A stretch of 64,000 nt of DNA from Mucilaginibacter mallensis (GCF_900105165.1 NZ_LT629740.1:1302001-1366000); one strand, 5' to 3'; shown: positions 17,691-26,689, counted from the first letter of the stretch. Notes: generated by a model from the sequence alone, not told the origin. A program made the numbers and translations.

Positions 17691-19373
17691 GTGGCAAATT
17701 ATATGGGCGAAACAGTTCCGGCTAATCAGTTAAAGTGGCTTTGTTTTTTTATTGCGATGGCTGTCGCGGTAAATTTTAGCGGCTTATTTGTTACACTTAT
17801 TGCCCCCGATGCTACCCTGTATGCTACCATTGCCAAAACCATGGTGCTGCACCATAATTATGCGGATATAATCGTAAACGGTAATGACTGGCTGGATAAG
17901 CCACACTTTCCGTTTTGGGTTACGGCCTTATTTTTTAATGTTTTCGGCATCTCAACCTGGGCGTATAAGCTGCCGGGTATTTTGTTTTTGCTGATGGGGG
18001 CCATTTATACCTATCGCTTTGCAAAGGAGCTGTATAACCAGCAGGTGGCTCAGTGGTCGGTTTTAATATTACTTACTGCTGAACATATCATTATCTCCAA
18101 TAACGATGTACGTGCTGAACCTTATTTAACAGGGCTCATCATCGCTTCGGTTTATCATTTTTATAGAGCCTACACCCGTAATAACTTCTGGCAATTGCTA
18201 TTGGGCAGCCTGTTTACCGCCTGCGCTATCATGACTAAGGGTATGTTTGCCATTGTACCCATCGGTGGGGCAATTGTGGGGCAATTCATTATTACCAAAC
18301 AATGGAAACAATTGTTTGCATGGCGCTGGTTGATAGCAATAGCTTTAGTGCTGATATTTATCATTCCGGAGCTATACTGTTTATATCGCCAATTTGATAT
18401 CCATCCTGAAAAAGTGATTTTCGGACAAAAAGGCGTTTCAGGAATTAAATTTTTTTTCTGGGATAGCCAGTTCGGTCGTTTTTTTAATACCGGCCCCATA
18501 AAAGGCGGCGGTGATCCTTTCTTTTTTGTGCATACTACGCTATGGGCCTTTTTGCCTTGGTCGTTGCTGTTTTTTGTGTCGATATTCAGATTTATTAAAA
18601 CTGGAGTAAAGAATGTACAGGGGCAGGAGTGGTACTGTATCAGCGGCGCTTTACTTACCTTCTTGCTATTCTCGGCATCAAAGTTCCAGTTGCCGTACTA
18701 CATGAATATTGTTTTTCCGTTCTTCGCCATTATTACGGCGCAGTACCTGTATAGCGTGTCAGGTACAAAAAGCATTAAGGCCATACGTATTACGCAGGCA
18801 ATAGTCATCGTATTAATGTTAGTAGTAGTATGTGCCCTGCAGTACTTTTTTGTGCCGGATAGCTTTACATGGCCCGTAATATTGTTGATATCAATAGTTT
18901 TCTTGCTGATGCTGTTTTTACCGGGAAGGTTAAACAATATCACTATGCAGGCAGTAATAGTGCGTACTGTTTTAGCGGCTGTTGTTGTGAACCTGTACAT
19001 AAACCTGGCATTCTATCCATCGCTCATGAAATATCAGGCAGGTAGTCAGGCGGCCCGGTGGATAAACTGGCACAATCCCCAAAAATATCCGGTAGTACAA
19101 TGTGATGAAAGTAATTGGCCCATGGAGTTTTATCTGAATCAGCCACTGATCGCCATGAATCCGGATACTATAAAAATACCGCCGGTAAATACTTTTATGC
19201 TTTATGCAAAAACTGATATTGTAAATGGCCTTGTTGCCAAAGGCTGGCACGTGCAGGTGGTAGCTGGTTTTAAAACCTACTGGGTAAGCAGGCTAAAGCC
19301 TAAGTTTTTGAATGTGAAAACAAGGGATAAGGAGTTGATTGGGATGGAGGTGGTTGTGGTGAATGGGAGATGA
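17691..19373 (+). CDS. ArnT-like integral membrane glycosyltransferase, paralogue 2
   Basis: 560 residues from GTG 17691; ATG 17703 is an alternative start. Features follow the gene at 9910-11559: an acidic first loop (LIAPDATLYATIAKTM), WLDKPHFPFWVTALFFNVFG, TACAIMTKGMFAIVPIGGA and WDSQFGRFFNTGPIK. The fold is that of polyprenyl-phosphate-sugar dependent GT-C enzymes with about 11-12 membrane helices and a C-terminal soluble part. The acceptor is unknown. The two paralogues are 6 kb apart in opposite orientation and probably derive from one duplication. Confidence 0.85.
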   Translation: MANYMGETVPANQLKWLCFFIAMAVAVNFSGLFVTLIAPDATLYATIAKTMVLHHNYADIIVNGNDWLDKPHFPFWVTALFFNVFGISTWAYKLPGILFLLMGAIYTYRFAKELYNQQVAQWSVLILLTAEHIIISNNDVRAEPYLTGLIIASVYHFYRAYTRNNFWQLLLGSLFTACAIMTKGMFAIVPIGGAIVGQFIITKQWKQLFAWRWLIAIALVLIFIIPELYCLYRQFDIHPEKVIFGQKGVSGIKFFFWDSQFGRFFNTGPIKGGGDPFFFVHTTLWAFLPWSLLFFVSIFRFIKTGVKNVQGQEWYCISGALLTFLLFSASKFQLPYYMNIVFPFFAIITAQYLYSVSGTKSIKAIRITQAIVIVLMLVVVCALQYFFVPDSFTWPVILLISIVFLLMLFLPGRLNNITMQAVIVRTVLAAVVVNLYINLAFYPSLMKYQAGSQAARWINWHNPQKYPVVQCDESNWPMEFYLNQPLIAMNPDTIKIPPVNTFMLYAKTDIVNGLVAKGWHVQVVAGFKTYWVSRLKPKFLNVKTRDKELIGMEVVVVNGR

Positions 19374-19382
19374 TATAATCTC

Positions 19383-20033
19383 CAAGCGTCATTGCTGTAG
19401 CGAAGCAATCTGTATGCTATACAGAGAGGTTACGCACGACTGTATACTTATAGCATGGTATCGCTTTTCGCTAAGAAGTCACTTTTTGTCTTGATACAAA
19501 AAGTAACCAAAAAAATCAAGTCAGCAGAAAGGCTTCTTTGCCGCACGAGGCCATTGCCCCGCAAATCAGGCAAAACCTGGGCTGCTATATTTTTACCCCG
19601 CTATCGCTACGCACTTAGCCTTTGCGCTTCTGTAAAAATCTGCTATGCCCTGCCATTACTCACAAGGCCACCATTGTTTTGCCTGATTTCGCCCGAAGCT
19701 GTTCTACTGACGGGAAGGGGGAGAAGGGGAGAAAAGAAAAAGCGCAGGGCCCTGACAACAAGGGCGGGCCAGCGTAGAGGCGGGAATGACGGTTTAGTTT
19801 TTTGTGTGATGTGAAGGTACGAAGTACCGGAACAGCGAAAAAAGCGTAAAGAATCGGCAGGGCGGGTGGAAGCATCCTTGTTGTCTTGATTTTTTGTTTC
19901 TTTTGTATCAAGACAAAAGAAATAGGCCTTAGCGGCTATGAGCGATACCAAGCGATTCAATAGACAAGCAATCCGTTCTGTACAGTCGGGGATTGCCACG
20001 TCGTTCCTCCTCGCAATGACGATTGGGTCAAAT
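19383..20033. repeat. Long composite palindromic intergenic repeat, copy 2
   Basis: The 654-base gap before miaA is filled by the same element as 2199-2730. The left end GCATGGTATCGCT near 19455 is mirrored by AGCGATACCAAGC near 19944. An internal block (19533-19715) matches copy 1 base for base over long stretches. Outermost TCATTGC...GCAATGA units flank it. Open frames inside it are accidental. Confidence 0.82.
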
Positions 20034-20945
20034 TTTTGAGTCAATAATCTCCACCATCTTCGCCACATCCCCCGGCTCCAGCCAGATAAACTCTTTATCC
20101 TTATTAAACCATGTTAACTGCCTTTTGGCAAAGTGACGGGTGTTTTGTTTGATGAGTTCGCGGGCCCTGTTCAAATCAATCGTTCCGTCAAAATAATCAA
20201 ACAACTCGCTGTAACCAACAGTATTTAACGCGTTTAAATGGCGATAGGGTAGCAGTGCTTTTACTTCATCAATCAAACCCTGCTCAACCATGATATCAAC
20301 ACGCTGGTTGATACGCTGGTAGAGTATTTCACGGGGCAGGTTCAGTCCGAATTTGATGATATTGAAGGGGCGCTTGTTTATAGCTGATGTACGGAATGAT
20401 GAAAATGGTTTGCCCGTAGTTTCAAAAACTTCGAGTGCGCGAATGAGGCGTTGAGGATTATTGAGATCAACCTGTGTATAATATTCAGGGTCTGCGGATT
20501 TAAGTTGCTCCTGTAAATAATGGATACCTTTTTCAGTGAAATCCTGGTTCAGGCGGTGGCGGATAGCGGGATCGGCAGTTGGCAGGTCATCAAAGCCTTC
20601 GCAAATGGCTTTAATATATAAGCCTGAACCACCTGCCAGTATAACTACATCATGCTGCTTAAAAAGCTCATTCAGCAAAGTTAAAGCCTCTTTTTCAAAA
20701 TCGCCAACGCTAAAACTTTCTGTTATAGAATGAGAATCAATAAAATAATGCTTAGCAGTAGCTAACTCATCAGCATTGGGTTTGGCCGTACCGATAGACA
20801 TCTCCCGGAAAAACTGCCGTGAATCGGCCGAAACCACAACCGTGTTATAATGATTAGCCAGCCGTATAGCTGTATCCGTTTTACCAACAGCTGTAGGCCC
20901 GGCGATAACGATGAGGGTTTTGTTGGTGGGGAGTTGATGGTTCAT
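20028..20945 (-). CDS. miaA: tRNA dimethylallyltransferase
   Basis: 305 residues, the normal length. It transfers the dimethylallyl group to A37 of tRNAs reading codons that start with U. The P-loop GPTAVGKTDTAIRL is at residues 15-28, then VVSADSRQFFREMSIGTAKP, the conserved DSRQ catalytic loop. FEDLP- and QRLIRALEVFETTGKP-type motifs follow. The C-terminus (QNTRHFAKRQLTWFN) is typical. Its stop lies inside the edge of the composite repeat. The start region is part of an inverted repeat (see 20933-21029). Confidence 0.97.
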   Translation of the reverse strand: MNHQLPTNKTLIVIAGPTAVGKTDTAIRLANHYNTVVVSADSRQFFREMSIGTAKPNADELATAKHYFIDSHSITESFSVGDFEKEALTLLNELFKQHDVVILAGGSGLYIKAICEGFDDLPTADPAIRHRLNQDFTEKGIHYLQEQLKSADPEYYTQVDLNNPQRLIRALEVFETTGKPFSSFRTSAINKRPFNIIKFGLNLPREILYQRINQRVDIMVEQGLIDEVKALLPYRHLNALNTVGYSELFDYFDGTIDLNRARELIKQNTRHFAKRQLTWFNKDKEFIWLEPGDVAKMVEIIDSKI

Positions 20946-21029
20946 AGTTCATGGTTCATGGTTCATGGTAGCGCAATAGTTTATAGTTTTAATCATGCAA
21001 ATTCATGCTATGAACTATGAACCATCAAC
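20933..21029. repeat. Inverted repeat with ATGAACCAT units overlapping the miaA start
   Basis: GTTGATGGTTCATAGTTCAT (20933-20952) is the exact inverse of ATGAACTATGAACCATCAAC (21010-21029). Between them GGTTCAT is repeated in tandem. The left arm contains the miaA start codon. Confidence 0.8.
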
Positions 21030-21042
21030 TATGAACTAACAA

Positions 21043-21693
21043 TTAATAATCATCATGCGATTTGCCGTCATCCTCAAAGCCTTCATTATCTGAAAACTCA
21101 CTGCCGAACTCATCTTCTTCCTCATCATCACCGCCATGTGCAATTTCATCGCTGTCTACTACACCTTCATCATCAGTAACTTCGGTCAGATCTTCTGCAT
21201 CTTCGGGGTTAAAACCCATTTCATCAAACAGATCGAAATCTTCGTTTGCAGCAGGTAAGGCTGTTGGGTTAAAGGAGTTGCCAAATTGTTTTGGAGCTTC
21301 GCCAACTGCTTTAATAACCGCAGGGTAGGTAACACCTGGTGCATCATCTAAAATGATCTTCATCAGTTCAACGTGAAAATCAAAAGGACGGTCGAAATTG
21401 AAAGTATAGTAAAACTTTTGGTGCGGATCATCAATAAAGCTGCTCAGTTTCACTTTTTCCATCAGTGATACGCCACGGTCGGTACGCCTTTGATTGGGCA
21501 TATAGGTGATCTCTTCACCTTTTGTCCATTGGTCGTTACTGATATAAAAAGAAGAAGAATATTCGGGATTGTAACCTGTCGACTGATGAATAGCGCGATG
21601 AAGGTCCTCGAAAGTTTGATTTGATTTAACATCAATCTCTCTCATTACATCATCGTAGTCTTCAAAAGTAACCCTGAACCTGTATAGTGCCAT
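21043..21693 (-). CDS. pRiA4b ORF-3-like (IS1096 passenger TnpR-like) family protein with acidic tail
   Basis: 216 residues. The N-terminal two thirds fit the PRiA4_ORF3 domain: MALYRFRVTFEDYDDVMREI, then FEDLHRAIHQSTGY and an SSFYISNDQW strand. The last 60 residues are extremely acidic (DDEEEDEFGSEF and similar). The name of the family comes from plasmid and IS1096 passenger genes, but members are widespread single chromosomal genes in Bacteroidota, and nothing mobile surrounds it here. Its function is unknown. Confidence 0.85.
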   Translation of the reverse strand: MALYRFRVTFEDYDDVMREIDVKSNQTFEDLHRAIHQSTGYNPEYSSSFYISNDQWTKGEEITYMPNQRRTDRGVSLMEKVKLSSFIDDPHQKFYYTFNFDRPFDFHVELMKIILDDAPGVTYPAVIKAVGEAPKQFGNSFNPTALPAANEDFDLFDEMGFNPEDAEDLTEVTDDEGVVDSDEIAHGGDDEEEDEFGSEFSDNEGFEDDGKSHDDY

Positions 21694-21811
21694 TGTTTAA
21701 ATAAGTGGAATTTTAAGCAAAAATAATATTTTAATTTTTAATTTATCCCCATTTATGGGTATTGGGTATTTGATTGGAGGATTTTGTACAGAAATCCTGT
21801 CACCAAAAATT

Positions 21812-23221
21812 CTAAAGCGTTGCCACAACTTTTAAGCCAATTTCTTCGCCTTTTAAAATTGTGTATGCAATTGCTGCTTCGCGCTCATTGGGAATTTCAC
21901 CTTCAAGTATGGCTTCCCGTATCTGATTTTTAATAATTCCCACCTCGCGGCCCTCTTTTATACCAAAAAGCTGCATTATATCGGTGCCGGTAATGGGTGG
22001 CTGCCAGTTTCTTATATTATCACGTTCCTCAACATCTTTTAATTTTTGTATAACGAGGTCGAAATTCTGGCGGTATTTTTTTACTTTATATTCGTTTTTT
22101 GTCGTAATGTCTGCTTTACACAACAGCATCAGTCCTTCAATATCATCGCCTGCCTCAAAAAGCAGACGGCGTACCGCCGAATCTGTCACAATTGACTGCG
22201 ATAATACGATTGGGCGCAAATGCAGCTGCACCAGTTTTTGCACCAGCTTCATTTTTTCGTTCAGGGGCAGTTTTAATTGGGCAAAGATCTTGGGCACCAT
22301 GCGTGCGCCGCGGTCCTCGTGGCCGTGGAACGTCCACCCGTGGCCCTGTTCAAAGCGTTTGGTGGCAGGTTTGGCGATATCATGCAATATGGCAGCCCAG
22401 CGGAGCCAAAGGTCGTCAGTGGTTTCGCAAATGTTATCTAAAACCTGCAGGGTGTGGTAAAAATTATCCTTATGACCCCGGCCGTCAATATAATCAACGC
22501 CGTAAAGCGCTACCATTTGCGGGAATATTTTGTGCAGCAGGCCGGTATCAAACAAATAGTTAAAGCCGATGGATGGTTTTGGTGACAGGATGATCTTATT
22601 CAATTCATCCGTTATGCGCTCCTGCGATACAATGCTGATCCTGTCGGTATTGCTTTTTATGGCAGTTACCGCGATGTCATCTATCCTGAAATTCAGCTGA
22701 GATGCAAAACGAATGGCCCTCATCATGCGCAGGGGATCATCCGAAAAAGTTTCAACCGGGTTAAGCGGCGTGCGGATGAGTTTCTGCTCCAGATCGGCCA
22801 TGCCTTCGAACGGGTCTAGTAATTCGCCGAAAGTGTCGGGATGTAGGGATATGGCCAGCGCGTTGATGGTAAAATCGCGGCGTTTTTGGTCATCCTCCAG
22901 GGTGCCGTTTTCAACTATGGGTTTTCTCGAATCCAGGCGGTATGATTCTTTACGCGCGCCAACAAATTCAACCTCCAGATCCTGGTATTTTAGTTGGGCG
23001 GTGCCGAAATTTTTAAATACGGCCAGTTTAACATTCAGCTTTTTAGCTACTTTTTCAGCAAAATCAATACCGTTGCCTATCACCACAATATCAGTATCCT
23101 TTGAAGGGCGGTTCAGGAAAATATCGCGCACAAAACCGCCGATGACATAGGCCTGTAAGTTATGCTCGCCGGCAATTTTTGATATGGTATTGAATATAGA
23201 ATGCTGAAGGTGTTGTTTCAT
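21812..23221 (-). CDS. CCA tRNA nucleotidyltransferase / poly(A) polymerase family protein with HD domain
   Basis: 469 residues from ATG 23221 (MKQHLQHSIFNTISKIAGEH). The frame stays open to 23404, but that part runs through a palindromic repeat and is not protein-like, so the inner start is chosen. The head domain has GGFVRDIFLNRPSKDTDIVV with the DxD nucleotidyltransferase pair, then RRDFTINALAIS. A central HD domain reads HTLQVLDN and AAILHDIAKPATK. The probable role is adding or repairing the 3' CCA of tRNAs; the HD domain may add phosphohydrolase activity. Confidence 0.93.
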   Translation of the reverse strand: MKQHLQHSIFNTISKIAGEHNLQAYVIGGFVRDIFLNRPSKDTDIVVIGNGIDFAEKVAKKLNVKLAVFKNFGTAQLKYQDLEVEFVGARKESYRLDSRKPIVENGTLEDDQKRRDFTINALAISLHPDTFGELLDPFEGMADLEQKLIRTPLNPVETFSDDPLRMMRAIRFASQLNFRIDDIAVTAIKSNTDRISIVSQERITDELNKIILSPKPSIGFNYLFDTGLLHKIFPQMVALYGVDYIDGRGHKDNFYHTLQVLDNICETTDDLWLRWAAILHDIAKPATKRFEQGHGWTFHGHEDRGARMVPKIFAQLKLPLNEKMKLVQKLVQLHLRPIVLSQSIVTDSAVRRLLFEAGDDIEGLMLLCKADITTKNEYKVKKYRQNFDLVIQKLKDVEERDNIRNWQPPITGTDIMQLFGIKEGREVGIIKNQIREAILEGEIPNEREAAIAYTILKGEEIGLKVVATL

Positions 23222-23333
23222 GTAATGAGGCAAAATTAACAAATTATTCTGGCGCTCATTTGTAATAATAGTTTTTACCCTCTCTTCTGCAATCGGCAAA
23301 GGGGGTAAGGTAGTTTTAATATCCAAAAAGTCG

Positions 23334-23411
23334 GTGTCATGCTGAGTGCTAGTCGAAGCATATGGGCAGGCCTTTACGCTCATACTTCGACTAGCGCTCA
23401 GCATGACACCC
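23334..23411. repeat. Palindromic repeat, TCATGCTGAG type, copy 3
   Basis: GTGTCATGCTGAGTGCTAGT is mirrored by ACTAGCGCTCAGCATGACAC, with the shared core AGGCCTTTACGCT. It lies between two co-directional genes, and its open frames create false N-terminal extensions of the downstream nucleotidyltransferase gene. Confidence 0.9.
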
Positions 23412-23420
23412 CTAGCTTTT

Positions 23421-23506
23421 ATGTCATTGCGAGGAGGAACGACGAAGCAACCTCGTCGCGTTCAATATCCAAGCGACGAGATTGCCGCGCTATCGCTCGC
23501 AATGAC
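23421..23506. repeat. Palindromic repeat, GTCATTGCGAGG type
   Basis: GTCATTGCGAGGAGGAACGA at 23421 is mirrored imperfectly by GCTATCGCTCGCAATGAC ending at 23504, with an inner pair CCTCGTCGC / GCGACGAG. Half units of the same family flank the composite repeat near 2205 and at 19990-20024. Confidence 0.8.
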
Positions 23507-23520
23507 AAGTTTTATACTTC

Positions 23521-24087
23521 TTATCTCCTTATAAACTCAAAACTCCCGTTAGGATCCAGCCGCATAATGGTTGACGGGTTTTTAATTTCCATGCTGTGCT
23601 GATCAATATCAACCACATAATCAACGCCATCTATGATCTCCTGGTCAATCTGTGAAAAATATTGAGGTGATGGTTTGCCGCTGATATTAGCCGAGGTAGA
23701 TACCAAAGGTTTACGCATCCGTTGTATTAATTGCTGACAAAACTCGTTACTGCTTACGCGTACACCAACACTGCCATCACCAGCTATTAATGCCGGGGAG
23801 ATGTTTTTAGCGCCGGGCATAACCAGGGTCAAGGGATTTTCGGCAAACTCAATCAGGTCGTAAGCTATTTCGGGCACTTCGGCTATATAGCTTTGCAGTT
23901 TGTTATCATTATCCAGCAAAATTATCATGCTTTTTGCTTCATCGCGCTGTTTAAGGCGATAGATCTTTTTCACGGCCTCTGTATTGGTAGCATCGCAGCC
24001 TATACCCCAAATGGTATCGGTAGGATAGAGGATAATACCGCCATCCTGTATTATTTTAAAAGCTTTGGCAACTTCGTCTTTGAGCAT
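23521..24087 (-). CDS. L-threonylcarbamoyladenylate synthase (Sua5/TsaC family)
   Basis: 188 residues, the short TsaC-like form. The enzyme makes threonylcarbamoyl-AMP for t6A modification of tRNAs reading ANN codons. Motifs: GGIILYPTDTIWGIGCDATN near the start, then YRLKQRDEAKSMIILL with the nucleotide-binding basic residues, and LVSTSANISGKP. It starts three bases after the stop of the upstream glycosyltransferase gene, so the two are probably one transcript. That coupling has no obvious functional logic. Confidence 0.93.
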   Translation of the reverse strand: MLKDEVAKAFKIIQDGGIILYPTDTIWGIGCDATNTEAVKKIYRLKQRDEAKSMIILLDNDNKLQSYIAEVPEIAYDLIEFAENPLTLVMPGAKNISPALIAGDGSVGVRVSSNEFCQQLIQRMRKPLVSTSANISGKPSPQYFSQIDQEIIDGVDYVVDIDQHSMEIKNPSTIMRLDPNGSFEFIRR

Positions 24088-24090
24088 ATT

Positions 24091-25203
24091 TTATAAATTT
24101 TTGTACAGTTGCATTAACTGTGCAGATAGTTTATCCTGTGCAAAGTTAGCAGCATATTGCAAACCTTGCGCTATCATATTTTGCTTTAAGGCATTATCGC
24201 TAAGTATAAGGCTGACTTTTTCGGCGAGATCCTTTTCATCATCAGGGTTTACATATAAACTATGCGGCCCACCAGCTTCTTCCAGACAAGAGCCTGTTGC
24301 CGCAATTACAGGTACACCCGAATTTAATGCCTCTAAAACCGGCAGTCCGAAACCCTCATATCTTGATGGATAGATAAATGCCGATGCCAGCTGATAAATA
24401 GCGGGCAGATCGGCAAATTCCACGTCATGCAAAAAGATGGCGCGGTTAATTAAATTATTAGCGGTGAGATATTGTTTTACCTCATCTAAATATTTTGTTG
24501 GTCGGCCTACAACCACCAGTGGAATAACATCAACATATTTTAACGCCTTTGCGAGCAGTAATAAGTTTTTTCGTGGTTCAATAGTACCTACACTTAATAG
24601 GAATTGTGCGGGCAAATTATATTTTGATGAAGCAGCTTCTTTTTGTTCCTCGCTTTGGGTGATAGTAAAAATTGGATCAATGCTTTGATAGATTACTTCA
24701 ATCTTAACGGCATCTGTGCCCAGTAATTCTATAATATCGTCCTTTGTTTTTTGGCTGATGGCGACGATCTTGTCGGCAACCTTGCAGGCGTATTTAACTT
24801 TTGCCTCGTAAATTTTCCGGCTTATAATGCCGAAGTTACCCGGCAGGCGCATAAATATCAGATCGTGAATGGTAACTACTGATCTGATGCCGCTTTTATC
24901 TGTGCCCGATGGCAGCTCATGACTTAGGCCATGATAAATTTCAATGCCATCGCGCTTCAGATCCTTAACAATTCCTTTGCTGCGCCACCATGAGGTGAAG
25001 AATTTGCTTTCGGGAGTTATGGTTATCAGATTTTTATATTGGCTTAAAAAACTAAGCCGGGAATTGAGCTTTATACGGGGAGTGTAGAGGAAATATTCAT
25101 TACCAGGATAATGCGCTGCTATGGCCTTTATTAACCAGCGACTGTAATTGCCCAGTCCCGTGTTATTTAAGAAAGCCCGCTTGGCATCGTAACCTATTTT
25201 CAT
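24091..25203 (-). CDS. Glycosyltransferase family 4 protein
   Basis: 370 residues from ATG 25203 (MKIGYDAKRAFLNNTGLGNY). The frame extends upstream to 25305 only through a palindromic repeat. N-terminal acceptor-side Rossmann fold with GLGNYSRWLIKAIA; the C-terminal donor domain has LSVGTIEPRKNLLLLAKAL and YPSRYEGFGLPVLEALNSGVP, the E-x7-E signature of GT4 retaining enzymes. It is cytoplasmic or membrane-associated, using a nucleotide sugar. Acceptor unknown. It is followed immediately by the threonylcarbamoyl-AMP synthase gene. Confidence 0.92.
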   Translation of the reverse strand: MKIGYDAKRAFLNNTGLGNYSRWLIKAIAAHYPGNEYFLYTPRIKLNSRLSFLSQYKNLITITPESKFFTSWWRSKGIVKDLKRDGIEIYHGLSHELPSGTDKSGIRSVVTIHDLIFMRLPGNFGIISRKIYEAKVKYACKVADKIVAISQKTKDDIIELLGTDAVKIEVIYQSIDPIFTITQSEEQKEAASSKYNLPAQFLLSVGTIEPRKNLLLLAKALKYVDVIPLVVVGRPTKYLDEVKQYLTANNLINRAIFLHDVEFADLPAIYQLASAFIYPSRYEGFGLPVLEALNSGVPVIAATGSCLEEAGGPHSLYVNPDDEKDLAEKVSLILSDNALKQNMIAQGLQYAANFAQDKLSAQLMQLYKNL

Positions 25204-25222
25204 TTTGTGCACATTATTATAG

Positions 25223-25313
25223 TTCCCCTCTTGAGAGGGGGTGCGTCGGCGAGTGCGGGAGCAGGGGTGTGTAAAATTGTAGAACACACCCCTGCCCCCT
25301 CTCAAGAGGGGAA
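25223..25313. repeat. Palindromic repeat (CCCCTCTTGAGAGGGG type), copy 2
   Basis: GTTCCCCTCTTGAGAGGGGG at the left and CCCCCTCTCAAGAGGGGAAT at the right form a perfect outer stem, with an inner GCAGGGGTGTGT / ACACACCCCTGC pair. It lies between dapD and the glycosyltransferase gene. Confidence 0.88.
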
Positions 25314-25333
25314 TCGCACAAACCCTTTAGCAC

Positions 25334-26149
25334 CTATACTGCAACATTATTCACCCTTAACGCATCGTTAAGTGATGTTTTTTTATCGGTTGATTCCTTG
25401 CGCTGGCCAATGATCAGGGCGCATGGTACGTGGTATATGCCACCCGGAAACTCTTTTGGATAACTACCTGGTATAACTACCGAACGGGCAGGTACACGGC
25501 CCTTGTATTCAATCGGCTTTTCGTGGGTAACATCAATAATTTTTGTTGAGGCGGTTAAAACCACGTTAGCGCCTAAAACGGCTTCGCTCTCCACATGCAC
25601 ACCTTCAACCACAATGGCTCTTGAACCTAAAAAGCAGTTGTCCTCAATAATTACCGGAGATGCCTGTATGGGCTCTAAAACGCCACCAATGCCCACACCG
25701 CCGCTCAGGTGGCAATGCTTGCCTATCTGCGCGCATGAGCCTACGGTTGCCCAGGTATCAACCATGGTGCCTTCATCAACATAAGCGCCAATGTTTACAT
25801 ATGACGGCATCATAATAACACCTTTTGCAAGGTAAGCGCCATAACGGGCCAAACCATGCGGTACTACACGAACACCATTTTCTTTATAATCGGTTTTTAA
25901 TGCCATTTTATCGTGGAAAACAAAAGGGCCAACCTTAATTTCTTCCATTTTGCGGATAGGGAAATACAATATAACGGCTTTCTTTATCCATTCATTAGTA
26001 TGCCAGCGGTTGCCAATAAGTTCGGCTACGCGTATATCACCTTTATCAAGGCGCTCAATAACGGTTTCAACGGCGTTGCTGTAATCCTTATAGTCTAATA
26101 GCTTCCTGTCTTCCCAGGCATCTTCAATTAATTTTTTTAGGTCTTGCAT
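25334..26149 (-). CDS. dapD: 2,3,4,5-tetrahydropyridine-2,6-dicarboxylate N-succinyltransferase
   Basis: 271 residues, matching the family length. It succinylates tetrahydrodipicolinate in the succinylase branch of lysine and diaminopimelate synthesis, supplying peptidoglycan precursors. The N-terminal helical domain (MQDLKKLIEDAWEDRKLL) and the hexapeptide left-handed beta-helix (GVIMMPSYVNIGAYVDEGTM, IEDNCFLGSRAIVVEGV) are clear. VPCALIIGQRKESTDKKTSL near the end is typical. Other dap genes are not in the window. Confidence 0.96.
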   Translation of the reverse strand: MQDLKKLIEDAWEDRKLLDYKDYSNAVETVIERLDKGDIRVAELIGNRWHTNEWIKKAVILYFPIRKMEEIKVGPFVFHDKMALKTDYKENGVRVVPHGLARYGAYLAKGVIMMPSYVNIGAYVDEGTMVDTWATVGSCAQIGKHCHLSGGVGIGGVLEPIQASPVIIEDNCFLGSRAIVVEGVHVESEAVLGANVVLTASTKIIDVTHEKPIEYKGRVPARSVVIPGSYPKEFPGGIYHVPCALIIGQRKESTDKKTSLNDALRVNNVAV

Positions 26150-26244
26150 CGTAAAAATTAAACTTTTGGCAAATTAAGCGATTTTTAGGGAAATACTGAA
26201 CCGTTGATTGTTTTTGATTTTAGGATTGGGCTGATTGCAGCTGT

Positions 26245-26318
26245 CTGAACCGCAATTTATTGAATTTAAGAATCGACAGAATTCAGAAAATTCTTTAATT
26301 CAATAAATTCGGGTTCAG
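26245..26318. repeat. AT-rich palindrome, CTGAACCG/CGGGTTCAG type, copy 1
   Basis: CTGAACCGCAATTTATTGAA is mirrored by TTCAATAAATTCGGGTTCAG, with AGAATTC-type units in the centre. A related palindrome is at 28321-28398. Confidence 0.8.
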
Positions 26319-26324
26319 AGTTTG

Positions 26325-26508
26325 GGCGTTGCCTGCGGCCCGGGCTCTCCGCTCATACGGCTGCAGGCCTTAACCCCGGGGCCGGTATCCGCTGTGATCC
26401 CTAACGCGGGAGTAGTTTTAAACTACTAGCATAGGAGTTCGAAGTCGGGAGACTTCGAACAGCGCATAACCTTAGCATGCGTAGAGACGCAAAATATTAC
26501 GTCTCTAC
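26325..26508. repeat. Cluster of hairpins in the gap before thioredoxin
   Basis: The 566-base gap 26150-26715 has no gene. 26325-26410 is an inverted copy of the GGATACCGGCC repeat seen at 28229-28317 and 42569-42654. It is followed by AGTAGTTTTAAACTACT (26411-26427), a GTTCGAAGTC/GACTTCGAAC hairpin (26437-26460) and a GTAGAGACG/CGTCTCTAC hairpin (26481-26508). The remainder holds the thioredoxin promoter. Confidence 0.75.
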
Positions 26509-26657
26509 ATCAAGAGCCAGAGAATCAGTACTGTTAGGAATAAACTGATTCACAGAAAGGTATATGCCACACCACATCCTGCAAATCAATAAAATCCAAT
26601 AAATCCTGGTTCTCTTCTCCATTCATTTGTCACATTGTCATATTGGCAGACGAATGA

Positions 26658-26689
26658 TTGTGGCAAGCAATTTGAATAGTATATATTTG
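26658..26689 (+). promoter_or_regulatory. Bacteroidota-type promoter for thioredoxin gene
   Basis: TTG at 26658-26660 and TATATTTG at 26682-26689, spaced 21 bases, fit the -33 TTG / -7 TAnnTTTG consensus of Bacteroidota primary sigma. The start codon follows at 26716, giving a leader of about 20 bases. Confidence 0.55.

Noticed and set aside
21043..21693. Transposon gene because of the IS1096 passenger family name
   Set aside because: There is no transposase, inverted terminal repeat or target duplication around it, and the family is widespread as a single chromosomal gene.
21984..22460. 158-codon open frame opposite to the nucleotidyltransferase
   Set aside because: Lies entirely inside the coding region of the HD-domain enzyme on the other strand and has no recognisable features.
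23222..23404. N-terminal extension of the CCA-type nucleotidyltransferase
   Set aside because: The extension is translated from a palindromic repeat. The family starts at the ATG at 23221. The same reasoning shortens the genes at 24091 and 1063.
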